Shown: positions 12,893 to 23,835 of the stretch, piece after piece
Numbering within the stretch: the stretch's first letter is position 1
Layout of the letters: every line of letters starts with the position of its first letter
NCBI GenBank assembly: GCA_030762175.1
Contig: CM060846.1
Coordinates: forward strand, 186,674,041-186,738,040
Length of the DNA: 64,000 nucleotides
Origin: Metallyticus violacea
Taxonomy: Eukaryota; Arthropoda; Insecta; Mantodea; Metallyticidae
Reading direction: 5' to 3'
The notes under the pieces: generated by a model
What the model saw: only the letters and a program-made list of their open reading frames with translations
What the model was told of the DNA's origin: nothing
Database searches by the model: none
Program-made: the position numbers and the translations under genes

Positions 12893-15485
12893 CTGCAAGA
12901 AAATGAACTGTTTTGGTAATGTAGAAATGCAATTGCAATAAATAAATAAGGTGAGCAAATGATATGATCTGTAAATATTGCATTTTTTGGCTATATTTTT
13001 CTTTGGCATATATATACTTCTCTTATTGTTGTTTAAAATATGTATGCTATTAATACAAGATATCTTAAGTTAATGAGAAATCAATACATAAAAACCAATA
13101 ATGTAAGAAATATTTCACATTCTTGTTTATTATTAGAGATTTACAGTTGCTGTCAGGATATTATAAATTCCTTTTTCTTAATGTTTTTTTTTTTACTTAT
13201 TTTTGGATTATAATCTAAATAATCTGCATCTAACTATGTTTTTCTTAACTTATGTAATTTTTTTATATTTTGTTTTAATTTTTGATCAAATACCTAGTTA
13301 AAAATAGTTATTTTTTAATTAGTTCACTTTGTTCACTTTACATAAGAGGTTAAATAACATGATTTTTAGATAGCAGTCCTTATAATGTTTTGCAAAAAAT
13401 GCATATCTTGCTTTGCTATTCTTGATCTTAAGATAATGATACACATATCAAAATTGGTAGAATTTGAATTGCTTTATGCTCATTTCTGTAAGTTTAATAC
13501 TGTTTCTATGAATTTATTGAGATATTAATGCACATTCTTCACTATGTATTAAATTGGAGCTGATATGTTCCAGAGCTAAGAAATATATACTTGTGAAGGC
13601 TGTGGAGCTATCATTAATTTTGGGAATATTAATTAACTAACATATATCCTTAGTCACTACTATGTTGTTTACTACTTCTATTTTTGTAAGCAATATAATT
13701 AATATGAGGCTCATTTGTGCAGTTAGCTTTTCATCCTGTTTTTGATTATGCTATTTTCTACTTTGCCTTAAGGTTTGGTTTCAATTCAGTATGAATTTTT
13801 TCTGTTAAAGTTTGCAAATAATACTGCTATCTCTTTATCAATTAATCTATGCAATAATATTTGTTTAAATTCAAGTTAATTTTATATATATGTTGATACA
13901 GCTCAGAAATTTGTATATTAATGAGGAACTAAAAAAAATATGGAACACATACAATTTGATGTCTGCCCCTTTTTGCCCCTATAGATAATAATGGGGAAAT
14001 TTAGACACTGGAACCTGGGAGCCTAGGCCCCTTGAACCTCCCTAGAGAATTTGAGAGAAGGCTGAGCCCCCTAATTGTTCGAGTTCTCTTTATAAATATT
14101 TAGTTATACATTTCATATTATTTCAAATATATAATTACAACTATTTCCCATTCATATATTTTTGATTATTTTTAACAGCTTATTATCTCCCTCTTAATTC
14201 TCTTCCTTACCTCTACCTTTATGTTGGTTTATACATTGTCAATTGTCAGTATTACTGCTATTACACTTTGTTGTTGCTAAAACATATATTTTTGTGGCAT
14301 GTAATAATGAATAATTTTATAATAAGAACAAAAAAGATGTTAATGAGACAGTAATTATTAGTAAGAATGATCTTCCTAAAATGAACAGTTTTATCCCATT
14401 TTTGATGTCATCTATACAAGAGCCATTTTCATATACTAACAATTAATACCTAAGTCAAATCAGTAGCAAATTTGAACAGCTAAGCCAACTACAGATATGA
14501 ATGAAAGAACTATTCAAGATCACTGGTGTGACAAATTTCCTTTGTTATTAACTTTAAAATTAATTTCTTTTTGGAACTAAACTTTGTTATATTAAAATTT
14601 AGAAATTAATGCACCTTAATGTAATATTTTTAAAAAAACATATGAAAAAATGTGATACAATTTCGTAAAAAATTTAGCACTCTATAAATCAAAATAGTTC
14701 ATGTAATTCAAAACAAAACTTTAAAACTATTTAGAAAACATTCTCAGTTACATTCTTTGTCACAAATAAATTTTGTAAATCCTGGAATTGATGTTGTATA
14801 TTGTTGATTTCAAAAGTTGTATATTGTTTCTAGGGTTCTACTGAACAGGAAACATGTAAGCAGAAACACTTTTAATATAGCTAAAGATAATAGTTTCTTC
14901 TGAGTAAAACTATTTAAATATTCCTTTTTGGTTCCAGTAAGTAAAGGCAAATAAGTGTGTTTAAAAAATTTGACTCAGAACAAGTGCTTCACTGTGTTAG
15001 ATTTCAAATTTAATTAATTATTATTGATAGTTAAAAATGTTCTTCTATATTTTGTCCTGAAATTATAAATTGCAAAGGTCAGTGCTGTGACATTGCTTCT
15101 AACATGGCTGGTATACATGGAGGTCTGAAAGGAAAAGTATTGGAGGTAGCATCCAAGGCACAGTATGTACATTGTTTTGCAAATTAACTGATGCATTGAT
15201 ATCGCATTGCAATTGATGAAAGAAGGCCATCTTTTAGGGCAATGCTTTATATAAACAATTATTTGTTTTACCATAATGAGTATCATGCAACAACATTAGA
15301 TTATAGATCAGAGTATCTGGTTTCTTTAACAAATATTCAATAAATTTTGATATTGCAGAAGTTACTGAAATGAGTCTATAGTTCAATAAATTGTACTTAT
15401 GAAGCTGTAGACAATTGAGTGGTAATATATTCTATACTTATGTATTCAACTTGTTTATACTAAACTCCACTTACTTAGCTAAAAC

Positions 15486-15528
15486 TAAGACAGATTTCAG
15501 GGGAACTCACTCCAATCTTCAGTTGTTG
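15486..15528 (-). ncRNA. Hammerhead-like motif, left arm of the PLE-E palindrome
   Basis: On the minus strand, CTGAAGA (revcomp of 15517-15523), a partly mismatched stem II, GAAA (revcomp of 15495-15498), then a stem III mutated from ACATGT to ATCTGT, then GTC. The core is intact but the helices are damaged, so activity is doubtful. Confidence 0.45.
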
Positions 15529-15987
15529 ACCAATTACTGGTACTCAAAATGGTGACTGAATACATGGATGCTCCTGTGGCAGTGTCTGCTGGTGTGGGAG
15601 GAACTTGCTGAGTTCATTCATAGGAGGTAAATCACAGTTCATTAGGTTTTTATGATGAAAATTTATTTCCAATTGGATAGTTCCATTGGGGTGTGAAGTT
15701 GTTTGAATAGATTAACTTCTGGTTTCATTTCATGTTTTTTGATCCAAAAGTGAGCTGCTGGACCAAAAATCAAGAAATTAAACCTAAGTTTAATATACTG
15801 TAACAACTTTACAACCGAATGGAACTATCCATTGGGAAAAAATGTTCATCATAAAAAAATAGAGAAAACCTAATGAACTTTGATTTTCCTCCTATGGATG
15901 AACTCAGCAAGTTCCTACTACACCAGCAGACACCTCCACAGGAGCATCCATGTATCCAGCCATGATTTCAAGTACCAGTAATTGGTG

Positions 15988-16030
15988 AACAACTGAAGAT
16001 GGGAGTGAATCCTCCCAAAACATGTCTTAG
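15988..16030 (+). ncRNA. Hammerhead-like motif, right arm of the PLE-E palindrome
   Basis: CTGAAGA at 15993-15999, stem II GGGAG/CTCCC with a six-base loop, then AAAA where GAAA is required (G12 to A at 16017), stem III ACATGT and C17. Stem I is weak. The G12 change predicts loss of catalysis. Confidence 0.5.
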
Positions 16031-16749
16031 TTTTAGCTAAGTAAGTGGAGTTTAGGGTAAACAAGTTGAATACATAAACATAGGAGTCTATAGTTGCTCA
16101 CATTTTTACTGTCCTTTTTACATAGTGCTGTTACTTTTGAACATTTTAGCACTTTTGGAAAGACACCTTCATTGAAATATCTATTGATATAAAAGTCCAA
16201 TGGAACTAGCATGTATTGTATAATTTCTTTAATGAAATTATTGGAATGTCATAGATATTCCTACTTTTAGAGGTTTAAACTCTTTGATCACTTGTTCAAC
16301 TTTGCCAGATATTACCTCTTTAAGTATAAAATATTCACTTTCTTTCACTTTTTGAGCATCATTTATGAAACTCAATGCCGTGCCTGTACAGGAGTTTACC
16401 TGCAAAGCTATGTTTTAAACTGAATGCATAAACAAATTATTGAAATAATCAGGGGTTATTCCTTCATCTATACCACATTTGCTATTTTTACCTGTTATGG
16501 AATTTAAGATGAACCATTCTGCTTTGCATTTATTACTCAAGTTTTATATTTGCCTTTGATTATTTATTTATTTATATATATTTTTTTTTTGGGCTTCTAC
16601 TAATGCTTTTCTGTACTGATTCTGATAGTTTCTTACTATGTAACAGAGAATCCGAGTTATTGAGCATACAAGCAGTTCAGTGAACCAGAATATATATCAA
16701 ACAAGAATTGGAATGTTTGGAATAAGAAAATTAAAAAGGATCAATAAGG

Positions 16750-17915
16750 TGCAGACTGGACATGTCATATATATGGTAAAAATATAATACTTATAGCTAG
16801 TACAATAGCAATTCTGCTGGTGATAGGAGCTGTGGAAGTAAATCCAGGTCCTATGGAAATCCAAGCAATACTGGAGAACATTAATCAGAAAATGGATAAA
16901 ATGGAGAGAATGGAAAACCGAACATGTGACAAAATGAAAATGATGGTCAAGCAAATTAAAGAGGAGATGAGGAAGGAAGTGAAAGAAGTATAATTGGAAA
17001 TGGATGTAGTTAAAGGAAAAATAGAAAAATTGGTGAATAAGAAGAGAAGATTTAACCTAATATTCATAAGAGTAAAAGAAAGAAGAGGGGTGTGGCCTGC
17101 AGAGGAAATAGCACAAATAATGAAGGAAAAACTTAAAATGTAGATCTATAGATGGAAAATTGTTCAGGCTACTTGGATAGGAGGACAAACAGGAAAAAGA
17201 AGGTAAGTATTTTGAAGTTAGCAACAACACAGCTGGTGTATTAAGTGCTTATAAGAACAAAGAGTTTAGAAGAAACAGTCACTTTCATTAATATAGAGTA
17301 CTAGAAATGGATAAGAATGTATCAGGAGAAAATTGAAATGGTATGATGGAAATTAAGCAGCAGCAGATATTGGAGACCTCAAGAAATGAGGCAGGAAGAA
17401 ATAAGCTGAGGAATAAACCAATTGAGATAAATCCAGATTAAACAGCAAGTAATAGAGGGAGAGAAGTTTTAAAACTTGGAAGCAAAATGGATGATGGCCG
17501 GATGCAGACATTGAGCACAAAAGTGATGGAATAACTAATCGAGATAAGATGGCAATGGAGATGACATCAATGGTGACAGCAGCATGGAAGACAACATCAA
17601 CAATAGAAGGAGAATGCAGTAGAAGGACATCATCTAAGAAAATAATGTCACCAGGAAAACCAGAGATAGAAGTAATAGAGGACCTGATAAAGCGAGGGTA
17701 TAAGGCATGGGAGCAGAATATAGAAAAATAGAGAAAGGGGAAGAAGATGATTTGGTGCACAGACTATCTATAGACAAAGAAAAGGTCTTTTCAGCAGGGG
17801 AAAGAGGAGTACAAAGTAATGTTAGTAGCACTGAGCTTAAAGTGGTGTCAACCCAGGTGGGTACTATAATGCATATTGTTGAAACTGAACACAAGGCTGC
17901 AGAGAAAGGAGAATG
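16750..17915 (+). pseudogene. LINE-A ORF1 remnant with a 2A-like motif
   Basis: First ORF of the LINE that runs to about 25.5 kb. The hydrophobic stretch NIILIASTIAILLVIG is followed by AVEVNPGP (ending 16852), the C-terminal signature of 2A-like ribosome-skipping peptides (DxExNPGP) known at the N-terminus of some LINE ORFs. Here the conserved D is A. Next is a charged, coiled-coil-like segment rich in K, E and M (MDKMERMENRTCDKM and so on) and then a piece like the nucleic-acid-binding core of LINE ORF1 (KKRRFNLIFIRVKE). Several stops and frameshifts follow; open pieces are at 17549-17731 and 17707-17913. The minus-strand open frames here are shadows. Confidence 0.5.
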
Positions 17916-18200
17916 AAATATAGAGCAAAGTTGTAGAAATTCAAAGAAAGAAGCAGTATTTCAAGATAGCAGTTAGATTGGAAAATGGTGCTATGGAATG
18001 TTAAGGGTTTAAGGTAAAAAATGAGAAGTGGAGAAATGTAAAAATTGCTCAAGAAAGGAGACATGACAGCAATGGTAGAGAACGGTAGGGCAAAGATGAA
18101 ACTATAAAAGTGGAGGGTTATGATTATTTAGGTAAACATGCAAGAACAGTAGAGGGAGTGTTTCAGGAGGTATAAGGATATTTATAAATAAAAGCAGTGG

Positions 18201-19313
18201 ATTAATTGATATCATTGTGTTGTTCAGTTGAACTACACACTCTTAAAGCTGCACTTACTTTTTATAAATGTATGGAACCGGTTTCAAGAACATTTAGTTC
18301 CCATCTTCAGCCAGACTAAAGTTCAACTGTCGGATCATTCGCTGAGCTGTGCAAATGTATATTCTGCTCTGGTGGCAGTGTGATAAACTTGTAGTTTATG
18401 TTTTCATCCCCGACGATGTCGAAGTTCATTATGCTGTCTTTGTATTTGTAGATGTAGATTTTCTACCAGGTCGCTAATTCCGTAGGTCCTTGTACTGATT
18501 TTAATAATTTTGCTTTATTTATTATGGCATGATTTTGTGTCCAAAAATGATATGCTACTGCTGATTTCTCTATGTGCTTGTACTTTAGGTTCCTGAATTG
18601 TTCCTTTAACCGTGTACCTATGTTTCTCTTTGTTTTTCCAATGTAGATTTTTTTCACATTCTGCACAGTTTATTTTGTAAATACCTGATTTTTCTTCTTG
18701 TGGAATACTATCATTAGCATTATCTATCAGTAAATTTTTAACATTAAATCTATTAATCGGTGCCAACCTGATATTAAAATCTTTAAGAATATTCTGAAAT
18801 TTTTTTGTGGCCCATGGATGATATGTGAATTTTTTAAAAATTAGTTTATCTTTTGTTGCTGAAAGTGTTGCGGTTTCTTTGATATGTTTTTGTCTCTTGA
18901 ATTTCTGCACCTTTTTATGTACTAGTTCTTTTTTAAAACCATTTTTAACTGCTGTTTCTTCTATTTGTTTGTATGCTTTAAAATATTCTTCTTTGCTAAT
19001 TTGTAGGTTAATTAGCCAATGTGTTAAACTGTTAATTACTGCATGTTTGTGTGCTGTGGAGTTAAAACTGTTAGCTTTGATGTGATTATCTGCATGTGTA
19101 TTCTTTCTGTATATTCCAAATTTAAGTTTTTCTTGGCATTTCATTATTTTAATATCCAAGAATGGGAGCTTGTTATCTGTTTCTATTTCATATGTAAATG
19201 ATATGTTTTTATCTTGAATATTTAGAAGTTTTAGGGCATCGTCTGAATCATACAATGCTATCAAATAATATGATTGGCTTCATTGTGCAAGTTCCAATTT
19301 ACATTTAAGTATT
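18201..19313 (-). mobile_element. PLE-A copy 2, 5'-truncated, with 12-bp target duplication
   Basis: A minus-strand PLE-A copy nearly identical to copy 1. The coding part (about 19245 to 18345) starts within the RT at ALKLLNIQDKNISFTYEIE and runs through LPFLDIKI, YRKNTHADNHIKAN and the GIY-YIG domain with intact YIGKTKRNIGTRLKEQ (18463-18666), after a frameshift like that of copy 1. Its 3' end at the left carries a hammerhead motif. At the right the truncated RT is fused to the outward PLE-A tail ending ACATTTAAG (19309). Flanks are TAAAAGCAGTGG (18189-18200) and TAAAAGCAGTTG (19314-19325), one mismatch in 12. It lies inside the LINE-A endonuclease. Confidence 0.8.
18272..18314 (-). ncRNA. 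Hammerhead ribozyme motif (PLE-A copy 2)
   Basis: Reading minus from 18314: stem I CTGG, CTGAAGA, extra T, stem II GGGAAC/GTTCTT, GAAA, ACCGGT, T17, CCAT. The catalytic core is intact. Stem I has three good pairs and one mismatch (C opposite T). Confidence 0.65.
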
Positions 19314-19547
19314 TAAAAGCAGTTGAGTTAATGTGAGTGAAATGTTATTTACAGAAGGACAAATAATGTGATTAAAGATATTCAAAATGAAGGGAGTTAA
19401 GTTATGTTTAGGACTAGGTATAGTATGTAACCCACCTGATTCATCAGAATTTTATAATGAATTTTTTTTTTTAAAATTAAATGAAAATATTGAGAAATTA
19501 AGCAGACAGTATTCTAGTATGGAGATTAAGTAGCTGGTGACTTTAAT

Positions 19548-19609
19548 TTTTTTTTTTTTGAGTAGTGTTTAACGCCCGTTTTTACTACTGAGGCATCACA
19601 GGCGGTTAA
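19548..19609 (-). mobile_element. SINE 3' fragment with oligo-A tail and 10-bp target duplication
   Basis: On the minus strand it reads AAACGGGCGTTAAACACTAC then a run of A, matching the 3' part of the SINE at 7.6 kb. TGACTTTAAT occurs at 19538-19547 and 19610-19619. The insertion splits the GDFN codons of the LINE-A endonuclease. Confidence 0.7.
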
Positions 19610-20499
19610 TGACTTTAATACAAGAGTAGGAGAATGTAATGTAAGATTTATGGGTTTTGTAATTGGAAGTGTATGAATTAGAAGTGAAGAGAGGTCAAGG
19701 AAGAGCAGGAATAAATTGCTCAATAAAGAGGGTAATAAATAAATTAATTGAGTTTTATGAATTTAATAATTTAATTAAGTGTAATGGCCTTAGAGGGGAG
19801 GACCAGAGGGGGGGGGAGCGAATTTACATTTATGAATGTGAATGGGTACAGTGTGATTGATTATATGTTATACATTGCAGGAATTGACCATATGTTGATA
19901 GAATTTTAAAGTATTGGATATGATATTAAGTAGTAAACACTTTCCATTTAAAATGTGATTGAGTTTAGGAGAATATAATAGGGAAGATGAAGTAATAGAG
20001 TTGAAAAATATAATATGTTATAAATGAAGGGAAAGTATGCAGATGATTTATGAGATAATCTGATATCCAAAATAGGGGAAATAAGAAAGTACGGTGTTAT
20101 AGAGGCATTGAGAATAAGAAAGATAGAGGAGGCATTGGAAAGGCTGGAATTGATGGCAATATGGGAATGGGAGTGCATCATAGAGAAAAAATGAAAGGTT
20201 ATGGGGGTGGTCTAATCAGGAATGAGTAAATGAAAAAAATGAAGTGTTTAAGGGTTTAATAAGGTGGAGAAAGACAGAAGAGGAAGAGGATAGGCAAATT
20301 TTCTTGTTTAAAAAAAAGCGGTTATAAGTGTTTAGTAGAGCAGAAAAGGGAAGCCCAGTAGTGGAGAATGAGTGAGAAAATTAAAGAAGCTGTGATAGCT
20401 AAATACAGTAAATAATACATATGGTCAGCTATGAAGGAGATTTTGGGAAAGAACAGGGGAAGGAAATTAGATTATGTGAATGAAATGGAAAAACCACTT

Positions 20500-20982
20500 T
20501 AGGAATTTGATAGGATGGGAAGGTTTTGAGTTATGAATTAGAATTAGAATTCCAGGAGTATTTTGGAAAATATTTACAGAAATGAGAGAAGGTACTAGGT
20601 TGAGAACAGAATTATTAAATAAAATTAAGGAGAGGAAGGCAATACGTGAGAGTGGGAAAGTGAGTATTATTGTACTATTATATAAAGGGAAAAGTGATAT
20701 AAATAATCAAGTAATTATAGAGGAATTGGTTTGTTATCTATATTGGGTCAAATATATACTGGCATATTAGCTGTAAGGTTACATAATCAAGCAAAAAGTG
20801 AAGTTTAAATTATCATAATTTCAAACAGGTTTTAGAAAAGGAAGAATAACATTAGATAACATAATGATAATCCACCCCACAGGAGATAAATATTTAAGAA
20901 ATAAAAAGGGTAGGGCATATATTTTCTTTGCAAACTATGAGAAAGCATTTGACATGATAAATAGGGATACATTGGTATACAG
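20500..20982 (+). pseudogene. LINE-A ORF2 reverse transcriptase, N-terminal half
   Basis: RT blocks in broken frames: YRGIG followed by ILGQIYTGILAVRLHNQ, then FQTGFRKGRITLDNIM, then AYIFFANYEKAFDMINRDTL (motif A, with the catalytic D of AFD). The frame runs straight into the PLE-B target site ATTGGTATACAG and resumes after the insert at 23836. Confidence 0.7.
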
Positions 20983-21041
20983 TTCTTAATTATCTAGTGA
21001 GTTGATTTGATAATCTTATGCCCCACTGATGTTGAATTAAG

Positions 21042-21081
21042 CAAAACTAGTTTCACAGGCTTTTGCCTGAATCCTCAATTG
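21042..21081 (-). ncRNA. Hammerhead-like motif (PLE-B minus copy)
   Basis: Reading minus from 21081: CAA (stem I), TTGAGGA (core with C3 changed to U), TT, stem II CAGGC/GCCTG with loop AAAA, T, GAAA, stem III ACTAGT, T17, then TTG pairing with CAA. Helices are good, but the C3 change should impair cleavage. The plus copy near 23.71 kb keeps only the 3' part. Confidence 0.5.
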
Positions 21082-21200
21082 TGAGTTGACTGTTGGATTC
21101 ATTGTTGGTTGGCTGGACTTATAGTAGCTCTCATGGACATTTTATGAACTTCTGGATTAATTTGTTATCTGTTGGGATCTCAAAGTTCATAACCTTATCA

Positions 21201-22450
21201 TCACATTTTTATATAAATATTTCCCCATATTCCCAGCTCCATGGGCCTATCTACGAATTTCAACAATTTCACTCCCATTTCTATATCATTTTTATCTCTC
21301 CAAAAGTGATGTGCAACTGCCGATTTCTCTATCTGATTGATCCTGATGTTTCTCCAGTGTTCCTTCAGCCTGATTCCGATATTTCTTTTTGTTTTTCCAA
21401 TATATACTTTGTTACATTCTGAACAGTTGATTTTGAATATTCCTGGCTTCTTCTCCTCAGGTATTCTATCATTATCACCAGAATTGAGCAGATTTTTTAG
21501 GCTTAACTTGTTCACTTGTTCATAAAATAATCCCAAACTCTCTAAGAATTTTTTGGAATTTTTTGGTGGCCCAAGGATGATAAGTGAATTTCATGTGGAT
21601 GGTAGATTCTTTTATTGCTGTCAATTTTATAACCTGCTTTAATCTTTTGTTTTGTTTGAATTTCTTGATTTTCTTGTCTACAATTTCTTGGTCATACCCA
21701 TTGAAATTTGCTGTTTGTATAATATGATAGTACTCTTTGCTGTATTCAAACTCATTCACAGGTATGTTAATGAGTCTATGTGCTAAGCTATTTAGAACTA
21801 CATGTTTGTGTGCTATGGGATTGAAGTCATTTGCCTTATTGTATTCTCAGTCTGCGTGTCCTTTCTGTATATTCCAAATTCCAAATTATTGCCTCCTCTT
21901 ATAATTTAGTTGAGGAAAGGAATTATGTTGCTTTGTTCTGTTTCAGAAATGAATTTAATTTCATTATCTTATTGGTTTAGCAATTTGAAAGCATCATCAA
22001 AGAGTTTCCTGTTGACCTCTACAAAGACATCATCCACATATCTGTTCCATACTTTAAAAATATATGGAAATGATTTGGTGATGTGCATTTCTAAACTACT
22101 CATATACAAATCAGCCAGAAAAGGTGATAATGGATTCCCCATACCTAAACCTGCTTCTTGTTTGTAAAATTTAATATTGAACTTGAAGCAATTCTGATTA
22201 ATATACACTTTGGTTAGTTGGATATATTCCTCAATCTCCTCGTTGCTTAGCTTTGCATACTGTAACTATTTCCAAAGAGATATTGGAAGTTTGCATTTTG
22301 GTATACTGGGAAAAAGTGACTTTACATTGAAAGACACTAAAAGATTATCCTTTTGCAGAAACATATCTTTAATTTTTTCCACCAGTTCTTCGGAATATTT
22401 TACACTTAAGTTATCAAATTTTGGAAACTTTTGAAAGCTCTGAAGAAGCC
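21201..22450 (-). pseudogene. PLE-B minus copy: RT and GIY-YIG remnants
   Basis: Minus-strand fragments in order: FNIKFYKQEAGLGMGNPLSP (RT motif B, near 22150), WNRYVDDVFVEVNRKLFDD with an intact YVDD box (near 22040), a gap with frameshifts, TYHPWATKKFQKILREFG (21520-21759), and GIFKINCSECNKVYIGKTKR with IGIRLKEHWRN (21201-21536), the GIY-YIG endonuclease with its Cys pair. Several stops split it. An opposite-strand open frame at 21910-22167 is a shadow. Confidence 0.75.
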
Positions 22451-22642
22451 ATCTTACTAGTTGGTAGGAAAGTGTGTTTTTATAATTGATTATTGGTCTT
22501 ATGGGATTTCCTCATTTATGTATTTTTGGTAGACCATGCTAATGAGAAGTTGTACACTTTTAATTTTGCTTTCTCCTTGGATGATATGATTGTGCATTTA
22601 TTCACCGATTTGTTTATGACCTGTATACATACCTTTAAAGGA

Positions 22643-23640
22643 TTGAGGAATGGAGTTATGGGGAATCCATTATTGCCTTTTCTGACTGATTTGTATATGA
22701 GTAGTTTAGAAATGCACATCACCAAATCATTTCCATACATTTTCAAAGTATGGTATAGATATGTGAATGATATCTTTGCAATGGTCAACAAGAAATTCTT
22801 TGATGATACTTTGAAATTGCTAAACTTGCAAGATAAAGAAATTAAATTCACTTCTGAAACAAAAAAAGGAAACATGATTCCTTTTCTCAACTTAAAGATT
22901 ATAAGAGGCAATAGTATTGAATTTGCAATATACAGAAAGGACATGCAGACTGAGAATTACATAAAGACAAATGAATTCAATACCACAGCACACAAACATG
23001 CAGTTCTCATAGCTTAGCACATAGACTCATTAACATATCTATGAATTAGTTTGAATACAGCAAAGAGTACTATCATACTATATGAACAGCAAAATTCAAT
23101 GGGTATGACCAAGAAATTGTAGACAAGAAAATCAAGAAATTCAAACAAAAGAAGAGGTTAAAGCAGGTCACAATATTGACAGCAAAAAAAGAAATGAAAT
23201 TCAATTATCATCCTTGGGCCACCAAAAAACTCCTAAAATACTTACAGAGTTTGGGATTACTTTGTCCCCAGTGAACAAGTTTAGCCTAAAAAACCTGCTC
23301 AATTCTGGTGATAATGATAGAATACCTGAGGAGAAGAAGCCAGGAATATACAAAATCAACTGTTCAGAATGTAACAAAGTATATATTGGAAAAACAAAAA
23401 GAAGTATTGGAATCAGATTGAAGGAACACTGGAGAAACATCAGATACAATCAGATAGAGAAATCAGCAGTTGCACATCACTTCTGGAGAGATAAACATGA
23501 TATAGAAATGGGAGTGAAATTGTTGAAATTCGTAGATAGGCCCATGGAGCTGGGAATATGGGAAAATATTTACATAAAAAATATGATGAAAAGTTTATGA
23601 ACTTTGAGATCCCAACAGATAACAAATTAATCCAGTAGTT
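22643..23640 (+). pseudogene. PLE-B plus copy: RT and GIY-YIG remnants
   Basis: Begins at the RT motif B block (GVMGNPLLPFLTDLYMSSLE) and continues RYVNDIFAMVNKKFFDD, IPFLNLKIIRG, IYRKDMQTENYIKTNEFN and TAHKHAV, then a frameshifted middle. From 23214 it reads FGITLSPVNKFSLKNLL, GIYKINCSECNKVYIGKTKR and SIGIRLKEHWRNIRYNQ. The RT active-site box is YVND, losing one catalytic Asp. The endonuclease part is the best preserved of the PLE-B pair. Confidence 0.8.
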
Positions 23641-23835
23641 CATAAAATTTCCACAAGAGCTACACCAAGTCCAGCCAACCAACAACGAATCCAACAATCA
23701 ACTAGCAACCCTGCAAAACTAGTTTTGCATAATTAATCATAAGTGGGGGATAAGATTATCAAATCAACTCACTAGATAATTAAGAACATATTAGTCACTT
23801 CACTGTATTGGTTCTGACACAAAATTAAATGTTTT

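Larger units (their letters stand above)
15384..16083. mobile_element. PLE-E palindromic non-autonomous element (700 bp) with 12-bp target duplication
   Basis: The arms at about 15418-15700 and 15800-16080 are inverted copies of each other, and the middle (about 15700-15800) is unpaired. GAGTCTATAGTT stands at 15372-15383 and again at 16084-16095, exactly outside the element, so it is read as the target duplication. No protein is encoded. Each arm has a hammerhead-like core; the two are on opposite strands. The family is shared with the small element at 59.1 kb through the end sequence GTACTTATGAAGCTGT. Confidence 0.75.
15014..16560 (-). pseudogene. LINE remnant on minus strand, split by a PLE-E palindrome
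   Basis: Non-LTR retrotransposon ORF2 remains. From about 16560 to 16100 (minus) are linker-like fragments such as INDAQKVKESEYFILKE and DYFNNLFMHSV. Just beside the insertion the frame reads KDSKNVSNYR, and across it, after removing the insert and one target repeat, LISVTSAISKFIEYLLK. Together these form the RT block NYRPISvtSaisKfiE. Downstream, towards 15014, the frame stays mostly open but I recognise no RT core. The copy is dead and old. Confidence 0.55.
17980..19860 (+). pseudogene. LINE-A ORF2 endonuclease (EEP) remnant, interrupted twice
   Basis: Fragments of an apurinic-like endonuclease. VEGYDYLGKHARTVEGVF and RIFINKSS lie before 18200. The PLE-A insert (18201-19313) follows. Then YNEFFFLKLNENIEKLSRQY, and the endonuclease signature GDFNTRVGE. 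That signature is cut by the SINE tail at 19548-19609: GGTGACTTTAAT stands before the insert and ACAAGAGTAGGAGAA after it. ERIYIYECEWVQCD resembles the later 'fTyv...s.iDY' block. Removing both inserts restores one ORF2 order. Confidence 0.6.
20983..23835. mobile_element. PLE-B inverted pair inserted in LINE-A, 12-bp target duplication
   Basis: A 2.85-kb insertion made of two 5'-truncated PLE-B copies placed head to head: a minus copy (about 22490 to 21090) and a plus copy (about 22640-23640). Their 3' tails face outward, and the outer tails are inverted repeats of each other (TTCTTAATTATCTAGTGAGT at the left matches the revcomp near 23786). The right tail is about 50 bp longer. ATTGGTATACAG stands at 20971-20982 and 23836-23847. 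Removing the insert and one repeat joins INRDTLVYR to LRCRGVSNEF in the host LINE frame. Confidence 0.85.

Noticed and set aside
17353..17894. Minus-strand open frames rich in L, S and F opposite LINE-A ORF1
   Set aside because: Explained as the antisense of a purine-rich coding remnant; no domain or start context.
22516..22944. Minus-strand 142-codon open frame in the PLE-B pair
   Set aside because: Antisense of the plus copy's RT (IPFLNLKI, YVND region).
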